A stretch of DNA of 8,330 nt from Clostridiales bacterium (GTDB lineage Bacteria; Bacillota; Clostridia; WRLR01), in assembly GCA_031287655.1 (NCBI GenBank), contig JAITSR010000104.1, positions 1-8,330 of the forward strand, in the 5' to 3' direction. The notes beneath the pieces are model-generated. The model made no database searches, had not been told where the DNA came from, and saw only the letters and a program-made list of their open reading frames with translations. Within the stretch, counting starts at the first letter, position 1. Every line of letters starts with the position of its first letter. Below, in pieces: positions 1 to 4,914 of this stretch. Both the position numbers and the translations under genes were made by a program.

Positions 1-18
1 CATCTGAGCTACGCCGCC
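1..18 (-). tRNA. 5' end of a tRNA gene, cut by the window edge (isotype not determinable)
   Basis: Read on the minus strand, these 18 bases are GGCGGCGTAGCTCAGATG. This matches the start of a tRNA: a 7-base acceptor strand, the T8-A9 pair of linking bases, the GCTC D-stem strand and the beginning of the D-loop (AG-A-TG). The anticodon and the 3' acceptor strand lie outside the window, so the amino acid cannot be read. The call is supported by a near-consensus promoter in the right place and orientation at 45-73, which would give a 5' leader of about 20 bases for RNase P to remove. An isolated 18-base match could be chance, but promoter plus D-arm consensus makes a real tRNA likely. Confidence 0.75.
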
Positions 19-44
19 ATATGGGGATAAAACACAGCCACGTC

Positions 45-73
45 ATTCTAGCAAAAACAGACTTGAAAGTCAA
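45..73 (-). promoter_or_regulatory. Sigma-70/SigA-type promoter for the tRNA gene
   Basis: On the minus strand, TTGACT (73-68) is followed by exactly 17 bases and then TAGAAT (50-45). TGC directly before the -10 gives an extended -10 (TGnTAGAAT). The predicted start of transcription is near position 38, about 20 bases before the mature tRNA 5' end at 18. A 6-base inverted repeat, ACTTGA-AAG-TCAAGT (61-75), overlaps the -35 and could be an operator or chance. Confidence 0.7.
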
Positions 74-76
74 GTG

Positions 77-132
77 AAAAAAGTCAGGCAAAAATACGGG
101 GAAATTCCCATCACCGCCCTCGTACACCTGAC
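77..132 (-). terminator. Two-part intrinsic terminator candidate after the oadG gene
   Basis: Downstream of the oadG stop, the minus-strand transcript can form two nested stems. The inner one pairs TACGAGGG (124-117) with CCCCGTA (101-95), seven pairs with one bulged A, and is followed at once by five T (94-90). The outer one pairs GTCAGG (132-127) with CCTGAC (88-83) and is followed at once by six T (82-77). The loop is long (15 bases in the inner hairpin), so strength is uncertain. The position between the last gene of the operon and the tRNA promoter fits a terminator well. Confidence 0.5.
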
Positions 133-176
133 AAGCGCCTTCGCCGCGATCATGCGCCGCCAAACAGCCAAGCGGC

Positions 177-632
177 TTACAGCTTGCCGGAGAGGTAGTC
201 GTTGCGCCCGCGCAGATTCCACGCCGGGGCCGTCTGCCCGGTTTTGCGGAACGAGACGATCCGAAGCTGGGAGACGCTTTCACCGGTCAGCGCGGCGATC
301 GCCGCGGCAAACACGGCGACGAGCTCCCCGCCCGCCGCCTGCGCGGCTTGCCGGACGTCCGCCCCGGCCGGGACCGGCTCGGGCTTGCCCGCGGCTGTCG
401 CGTTGTTCACCGGCGTAAACGCCACGGGCTGCGGCTGCGCGGACGCTTGCCCCGTCCCCGCGCCGCCGGAAGCTCCCGAGCCGCCGCCGGATTTGCGCGA
501 CGCCGCCGCGACGGCCCGCGAAAGGACCAAAATCACCAGAGACAGACACACCAACGTCGAAATTGTAATCGTCATCCCGATCAGGGACACATTCAAACCA
601 TCCAAAATTCTCTCGCCAATCGACTTATCCAT
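177..632 (-). CDS. oadG: OadG-family protein (sodium pump decarboxylase gamma subunit type)
   Basis: A 151-residue membrane protein. Residues about 14-38 form one hydrophobic helix preceded by a short GLNVSLIGM segment, the usual start of OadG proteins. Residues about 47-100 are a Gly/Ala/Pro-rich linker. The C-terminal part (103-146) has the typical ELVAVFAAAIAALTG segment and ends in a Trp-containing W-N-L-R-G-R segment, as in this family. Known gamma subunits anchor the carboxyltransferase alpha subunit to the membrane beta subunit in oxaloacetate or methylmalonyl-CoA decarboxylase, which pumps Na+. No alpha, beta or biotin carrier gene is in the window, so the partner complex cannot be named. 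The gene begins 15 bases after yebC with a GGGGGA ribosome site about 9 bases before ATG, so it is probably co-transcribed with yebC. The family call is firm; the exact enzyme is inference. Confidence 0.8.
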   Translation of the reverse strand: MDKSIGERILDGLNVSLIGMTITISTLVCLSLVILVLSRAVAAASRKSGGGSGASGGAGTGQASAQPQPVAFTPVNNATAAGKPEPVPAGADVRQAAQAAGGELVAVFAAAIAALTGESVSQLRIVSFRKTGQTAPAWNLRGRNDYLSGKL

Positions 633-647
633 TGATTCGCTTCCCCC

Positions 648-1379
648 TTATTCCGATTCTTCCCAATTGTGGAACACATTTTGTACGTCGTCCAGATCGT
701 CGAGGCTGTCGACGAGCTTTTCCAAAGACTCAACCTGCTTTGGGTCCGTGAGACTGACCGTCGTGACCGGGATCATCTCAATATCGGCCTCCTCGAACTC
801 ATAACCGTCCTTTTCCAACGCCTCCCGCACCGCCGAAAAACCTTCGGGCGTCGTCGTAATCTCGTAGACGTCCTCCTGTGAAACAATGTCCTCCGCGCCC
901 GCTTCCAACGCCTCCATCATCACGGCGTCCTCGTTGGGCCGCGTCTCTTTTAGGACGACGATCAGCCCCTTTCGGTTAAACAGAAACGACACGCAGCCGC
1001 TCGTGCCCATGTTGCCGCCATACTTGTCAAACAGATGGCGCACGTCGCCCGCGGTCCGGTTTTTATTGTCCGTCATCGTCTCGACGATCACCGCGACGCC
1101 GCCCGGCCCGTAGCCCTCATAGGTGATTTCCTCATAATTCGCGCCGTCCTGATCGCCCGCCGCCTTTTTGATGCTGCGCATGATGTTGTCGTTCGGCATG
1201 TTTTCGGCCTTGGCTTTTGCGATAACGTCCTTTAGCTTGCTGTTTGACACCGGGTCCGGCCCGCCCTGCTTTACGACGACGGCAAGCTCCCTGCCGAGCT
1301 TTGTGAAAATCTTGCCCCGTTTTGAGTCGGATTCTTCTTTTTTACGCTTGATATTCGCCCATTTTGAATGACCGGACAT
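648..1379 (-). CDS. yebC: YebC/PmpR (TACO1) family protein
   Basis: A full-length family member of 243 residues. The start GHSKWANIKRKK, followed by KRGKIFTKLGRE (about 21-32) and the NMPNDNIMRSIKKA segment (about 60-73), is the family's N-terminal hallmark. The middle carries the conserved YEGYGPGGVAVIVE stretch (88-101), then TDNKNRT and GCVSFLFNRKG. The C-terminus ends in DDVQNVFHNW, close to the usual DVQxVYHN. The family was long annotated as DNA-binding regulators. The mitochondrial homologue TACO1 and more recent bacterial work point instead to a role in translation, at proline-rich stretches, so a ribosomal job should be considered. GGAGG sits 4 bases before ATG. The gene appears to have its own promoter (1430-1458) and a leader hairpin. 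No key segment is missing. Confidence 0.95.
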   Translation of the reverse strand: MSGHSKWANIKRKKEESDSKRGKIFTKLGRELAVVVKQGGPDPVSNSKLKDVIAKAKAENMPNDNIMRSIKKAAGDQDGANYEEITYEGYGPGGVAVIVETMTDNKNRTAGDVRHLFDKYGGNMGTSGCVSFLFNRKGLIVVLKETRPNEDAVMMEALEAGAEDIVSQEDVYEITTTPEGFSAVREALEKDGYEFEEADIEMIPVTTVSLTDPKQVESLEKLVDSLDDLDDVQNVFHNWEESE

Positions 1380-1397
1380 AATTCCTCCGTTTCCGTG

Positions 1398-1415
1398 CGC
1401 GCCGCGGGCGGCGCG
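1398..1415 (-). promoter_or_regulatory. GC-rich hairpin in the yebC leader
   Basis: A perfect 7-base stem, CGCGCCG/CGGCGCG, closes a 4-base CCCG loop. It lies between the predicted yebC start of transcription (near 1423) and the yebC ribosome site (about 1384-1388). In the sense direction it is not followed by a T-run, so it is not a terminator for this strand. It could protect the 5' end of the mRNA or influence initiation. Palindromes arise easily in GC-rich DNA, so function is inference. Confidence 0.35.
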
Positions 1416-1429
1416 TTTTGATCCACATT

Positions 1430-1458
1430 AGTATAGCCTATTGCCGCGCTTCTTTCAA
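1430..1458 (-). promoter_or_regulatory. Promoter for yebC-oadG, straddling the end of the IMPACT gene
   Basis: On the minus strand, TTGAAA (1458-1453) and TATACT (1435-1430) are separated by exactly 17 bases. Each hexamer matches the sigma-70 consensus at five of six positions. The -35 lies inside the last codons of the IMPACT-family gene and the -10 just after its stop. Transcription would begin near 1423, about 43 bases before the yebC start codon. In DNA this GC-rich, such an AT-rich pair at the right spacing is unlikely by chance. Confidence 0.6.
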
Positions 1459-2109
1459 GTCCGCGTCGCGAGCACGCGTCGCGGGTACAGTAATGTAGGA
1501 GTTCCCAATGGGCTCGACCAGCGCCGCGTCTGCGGTCAACTCGGAGACGCGGGCACAAAAGGCTTCCGCCGCCGCGTGCGGGACCTGCACGGTGAGCTCG
1601 GCGTCGACGCCGTACTGAATCCGGCGGATCACATAGCCGCTCTTTTCGATCTCGTTTTTTACAAGGCCAAGCAGCGGGTATTCAACGAGCACGGCGAGTT
1701 CCCGCGCGAGCGAGCGCTCGACGACACCGGCGGCCTCGGCGGCCATCGACGCGGCCTTGCCATAGGCCCGGATCAGGCCCGCGGCCCCGAGCAGCGTGCC
1801 GCCGAAGTAGCGCGTCACGACGATCGCGACGTCCTCGAGCCCACCTTTTTCGATGACGTCAAGCACCGGTACACCGGCTGTGCCCTGCGGCTCTCCGTCG
1901 TCGGAAAAGCGCTTCGCGGGGACGCCTTCCCCGGCCGAGTACGCGTATACGTTGTGTGAAGCGGACCTGTGCTCCGCGCGCACCTCCGCAAGGAAAGAGA
2001 GCGCCTCCGCCTCGGACGCGACCGGCCGCGCCGCGCCGATAAAACGGGACTTTTTTTCCTCGTATTCCGCGAGGCCCGCGCCGCCGAGCGTCCGATACCG
2101 CGCCCTCAC
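1438..2109 (-). CDS. YigZ/IMPACT family protein (UPF0029 N-terminal plus DUF1949 C-terminal)
   Basis: From the chosen GTG start the product has 223 residues, close to the usual 200-220. The N-terminal IMPACT domain shows EYEEKKSRFIG (15-25), HRSASHNVYAY (47-57), FSDDGEPQGTAGVPVLDVI (68-86) and VVTRYFGGTLLGAAGLIRAY (97-116), all family signatures. A DUF1949-type domain follows (about 135-200). GTG at 2109 is preferred to ATG at 2181 because GGTGA stands 7 bases before it, because family members start just before this point, and because the longer form adds 24 Pro/Gly-rich residues and overlaps hflX. Eukaryotic IMPACT counteracts GCN1-GCN2 signalling at ribosomes; the bacterial role is not settled. 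The gene lies 31 bases after hflX in the same apparent operon. Family identity is firm, function is not. Confidence 0.9.
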   Translation of the reverse strand: MRARYRTLGGAGLAEYEEKKSRFIGAARPVASEAEALSFLAEVRAEHRSASHNVYAYSAGEGVPAKRFSDDGEPQGTAGVPVLDVIEKGGLEDVAIVVTRYFGGTLLGAAGLIRAYGKAASMAAEAAGVVERSLARELAVLVEYPLLGLVKNEIEKSGYVIRRIQYGVDAELTVQVPHAAAEAFCARVSELTADAALVEPIGNSYITVPATRARDADLKEARQ

Positions 2110-2140
2110 TTTACTTTCACCGAGGCCCGTCGTTCCGTCA

Positions 2141-4144
2141 TCAGCCGGACCCCGCGGCCCCGGCGGGTCCGCGGACGACATACGCCTTGACGCGCCCCGC
2201 GAACTGTCGGCCGAGCCGCACGCTCATGCTGACCCCCTCCGGCGTATATTCCTCGCGCAATATCTTCGCGTTCTCATGTAGGTACGCGCTCAGCTTCCCC
2301 GCCTGATACGGGATCAGCACCTCGAGCTTGAGGTATTCCTCCGCGGCCATTTCGGACAGCGTGCGCAAAAGCGTGTCGACGCCGCGCCCCGTTTTCGCGG
2401 AGATTTCACAGTAACGGACGTCCGCGCGCCGCGCGTCCGCACCGCCCGCCGCGCCCTCCGCGGGCCGCCAGAATCGGACCCAGTCCGGCGTCCGATCGAC
2501 AAGATCCGTCTTGTTAAACGCTATGAGCATCTTTTTGTCCACCGCGCCGATGTCGCGCAGTATGCGCTCGACCGTCTCGATCTGGCTTTGCGCATCGGGG
2601 TTTGAGACGTCGACGACGTGCAGCAGGATGTCCGCGTAGACCGCTTCCTCAAGCGTCGCCTTGAACGCGTCGACGAGCTCGTGCGGCAGCTTGTTGATAA
2701 AACCGACCGTATCCACAGCGATCACGCTCCCGCCGGACGGCAGCGCGAGCTTTCGCGCGGTCGGGTCAAGCGTCGCGAACAACTTGTCCTCCGTAAAGAC
2801 GTCCGCGCCGCACAGCGTGTTGAACAGCGTCGACTTTCCGGCGTTTGTGTAGCCGACGAGCGCGACGACCGTCGCCGAGGCGAGCCGCCCGGTCTTGCGC
2901 GTCCGCCCCCGGCGCGTCTGCGTCCTTTGGAGTTCTTCCTCGATCGCGTGGATGCGGCGGCGGATATGTCTCCGGTCGACGTCGAGTTTCTTTTCGCCGG
3001 GGCCGCGCGTGCCAATCCCGCCGCCGAGCCGGGAGAGCTGCCCGCCGAGCCCGACGAGCCGGGACAGGTTATAGTTGAGTTGCGCGAGCTCGACCTGCAG
3101 CTTGCCCTCCTTCGTCCGCGCCCTGCCCGCAAAGATGTCAAGGATCAGCGCCGTCCTGTCGACGACCTTGACGCCGAGCGCCTCCTCGAGGTTGCGCGTC
3201 TGCGCGCCCGAGAGCTCGTCGTCAAAGATTACGAGGTCCGCTTCGGTCTCCTGCCGGAGCTGCGAGAGCTCCTCGAGCTTGCCTTTTCCGATATAGTGCG
3301 CGGCGTCCGCTTCCCGCTCCCGGTACAGCAGCTTTTCCCGCACATCCGCGCCGGCTGTTTTTGCAAGCTGTGTCAGTTCGCCGAGCTCCGGCCCGTCGTC
3401 CCCCGGCTGGGGCCGCACGCCGACGAGCACCGCGCGCTCCCGCTGCGTGCCGCGCGGGTCAAAAAAGGAGACCTCCGCCTCCCGGTCCTGCGCGTAGACA
3501 TCCGGCAAGAGCGCGTCGAGCGACTCGAGAATGCGCGGCGGGACAGTCCCATCGGGCGTCGGCGCGGGTGTGAGTTCGGACGCGCGCTGTGACGCGGGCG
3601 CGCCGCTTTCGGAAAAGGATGCTGCGCCGGTGTCCGGTTCGGGCGCCTCATCGGCTTCGGCCTTGGGTCCGGACGCCGAAAAATACGGGCCGTAAAAGCG
3701 GACCTCCTTGCCGACCGGGCGGATCGCGGCGCTCGCGCTCACAATATTCCCGGCTTCGTCCACCGCGAGCACGGCCATCGCGTCAAGGCGCATACTCGTG
3801 AGCGCGGAGAGGTCGACATCCGAAAGCGCCTCGTCGCCGTTCGGATGCGTGTGGATACAGCGCACGCCCGACGCCCGCGCCTCCCCGCGCCGGATCTGTT
3901 TTCCAAACAAATCGACCGCCCGGTCGCTGCCGACGGAGACCGAGAGCACGTTCCCGCGCCGCCCGATCATCACGGCGACCTCCCGGTTCGCCGCCGCCGT
4001 CGCGTAAGCCATCGCGCGCGCCGCCTGTTCCGGTACAAAACGGTCCTTTTCCGCGGCGGCGTCGTAAATCGCCTCCAAGGTCTCAAGGACCGTGCGTTTC
4101 ATGGATTTTATGTTTCCGTTCACCTTGCGTTCGATCTTTGCCAT
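2141..4144 (-). CDS. hflX: GTPase HflX with an N-terminal JAMM-like domain
   Basis: A 667-residue protein, much longer than the roughly 430 residues of E. coli HflX. Residues about 213-400 are the HflX N-terminal domain with its glycine-rich segment (GLGGQLSRLGGGIGTRGPGE, 365-384). The G domain shows G1 GYTNAGKST (431-439), a G2 region with FATLDPTAR (456-464), G3 DTVGF (478-482), G4 NKTD (544-547) and G5 SAK (582-584). HflX is known to bind the large ribosomal subunit and split stalled or stressed ribosomes. The extra N-terminal part (about 10-150) ends in a motif HTHP-x6-SDVD (98-111), the JAMM metal-binding pattern HxHP-x6-SxxD. A Pro/Ala/Glu-rich linker (157-200) joins the two parts. Similar N-terminal extensions are familiar from clostridial HflX. 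The ATG has a GGAGG site 4 bases upstream. The gene starts 35 bases after dut. Confidence 0.95.
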   Translation of the reverse strand: MAKIERKVNGNIKSMKRTVLETLEAIYDAAAEKDRFVPEQAARAMAYATAAANREVAVMIGRRGNVLSVSVGSDRAVDLFGKQIRRGEARASGVRCIHTHPNGDEALSDVDLSALTSMRLDAMAVLAVDEAGNIVSASAAIRPVGKEVRFYGPYFSASGPKAEADEAPEPDTGAASFSESGAPASQRASELTPAPTPDGTVPPRILESLDALLPDVYAQDREAEVSFFDPRGTQRERAVLVGVRPQPGDDGPELGELTQLAKTAGADVREKLLYREREADAAHYIGKGKLEELSQLRQETEADLVIFDDELSGAQTRNLEEALGVKVVDRTALILDIFAGRARTKEGKLQVELAQLNYNLSRLVGLGGQLSRLGGGIGTRGPGEKKLDVDRRHIRRRIHAIEEELQRTQTRRGRTRKTGRLASATVVALVGYTNAGKSTLFNTLCGADVFTEDKLFATLDPTARKLALPSGGSVIAVDTVGFINKLPHELVDAFKATLEEAVYADILLHVVDVSNPDAQSQIETVERILRDIGAVDKKMLIAFNKTDLVDRTPDWVRFWRPAEGAAGGADARRADVRYCEISAKTGRGVDTLLRTLSEMAAEEYLKLEVLIPYQAGKLSAYLHENAKILREEYTPEGVSMSVRLGRQFAGRVKAYVVRGPAGAAGSG

Positions 4145-4179
4145 CTATCCTCCCCCGCGCTGTCCGCGCGGCGCGGGTC

Positions 4180-4914
4180 CTAAGACCCGATCCCCGTGGA
4201 GCCGAAGCCCCCGTTTCTGTCCTCCCCGATCCCCGCGACGGACGCGACCTCGACGAGCTCCATCACAGGCAGCTCCTTTAGGACGAGCTGCGCGATCCTG
4301 TCGCCCTTGCGCACGCGGTACACGCACGCCAAAGACGCATCCCCGCCGGAGGCAAATTGCGACGTCTCCCCGCCGGTGACTTGCGACGTCTCCCCGCCGG
4401 TGGCGGCTTGCGGCATCTCTCCGCCGGAGGCGCGTCTCCCCTCGCACGCGGGCTCTATGAGCGCCCCGTCCAGTCCGCGCACCGGGAACCGCCCCTTTTC
4501 CCGCTCAAAATTCAGAACCGACTCTATATCGGACGCGCCGGACGGCAGGCAGGTATTTGTCACGATGATCCCCAATTCCTCCCGATAGCCGCTGTCGACC
4601 GTGCCCGGCGCGTTTGGGATACGGAGCGCCGTCCGGAGCGAAAGCCCGCTCCGGGGGCGGACCTGTATCTCATACCCGGGAGGGATCGCGAACTTTAAGC
4701 CGGTCGGCACCAAAACCGTCCGCCCCGGGAAAATATCCGCGTCCTCCGCGGCGCAAACGTCCATTCCCGCGTCCCCCGCATGTGCGTAGCTTGGAATCCG
4801 GGCGTCCGCACGGCATCGCTCAACCGCGACGACGACGGCTGCGGCGGTGGTTGCGTCTGAAATTACAGTCTTTGGCGCGGCCGCGGCCGCTCCGCTTCCC
4901 TTGTTATTTTCCAC
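4180..4914 (-). CDS. dut: dUTP diphosphatase (dUTPase) with a large repeat-bearing insertion
   Basis: Hydrolyses dUTP to dUMP and pyrophosphate, limiting uracil in DNA and supplying dUMP for thymidylate. All five motifs of the trimeric family are present: AGDAGMDV (46-53), RPRSGLS (86-92), NAPGTVDSGY (101-110, with the probable catalytic Asp107 and base-stacking Tyr110), KGDRIAQLVL (203-212) and GEDRNGGFGSTG (230-241). At 244 residues it is far longer than the usual 140-170. The extra length is an Ala/Val-rich N-terminus (1-31) and about 65 added residues between motifs 3 and 4 (about 122-197), the second half of which repeats GGETSQ-like units. GTG at 4914 is chosen because GGAG stands 8 bases before it; the ATG at 4974 lies deeper inside the U32 gene and lacks a comparable site. 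Overlap with the U32 gene is 52 bases. Confidence 0.92.
   Translation of the reverse strand: MENNKGSGAAAAAPKTVISDATTAAAVVVAVERCRADARIPSYAHAGDAGMDVCAAEDADIFPGRTVLVPTGLKFAIPPGYEIQVRPRSGLSLRTALRIPNAPGTVDSGYREELGIIVTNTCLPSGASDIESVLNFEREKGRFPVRGLDGALIEPACEGRRASGGEMPQAATGGETSQVTGGETSQFASGGDASLACVYRVRKGDRIAQLVLKELPVMELVEVASVAGIGEDRNGGFGSTGIGS
4333..4425 (-). repeat. In-frame tandem repeats inside dut (four imperfect units)
   Basis: Four units start about 27, 24 and 27 bases apart, each carrying a CCGCCGG core on the plus strand. The two middle copies (4357-4378 and 4381-4402) are identical over 22 bases. They encode four degenerate peptide units beginning GGEMPQ, GGETSQ, GGETSQ and GGDAS (dUTPase residues 164-194). 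Unit lengths are multiples of three, so the reading frame is kept. This looks like slippage or unequal exchange within a permissive surface loop. Confidence 0.85.

Noticed and set aside
74..418. Plus-strand frame with GTG start near the tRNA promoter
   Set aside because: Most of it is antisense to oadG, the product is Arg/Pro-rich, and no ribosome site is evident.
2110..2181. Longer IMPACT-family protein starting at ATG 2181
   Set aside because: It adds 24 Pro/Gly-rich residues absent from the family and overlaps hflX by 41 bases. GTG at 2109 has a better ribosome site.
2618..3592. Open plus-strand frame of 324 codons opposite hflX
   Set aside because: It mirrors the conserved HflX coding region, has an Arg/Leu/Ala composition typical of antisense frames in GC-rich DNA, and shows no recognisable domain.
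4145..4179. Hairpin CCCGCGC/GCGCGGG between dut and hflX
   Set aside because: A 10-base loop, no T-run and extreme GC content make chance pairing likely; it does not look like a terminator.
4333..4425. Repeats in dut as a possible CRISPR array
   Set aside because: Units are 24-27 bases back to back with no unique spacers, and they stay in frame inside a coding region.
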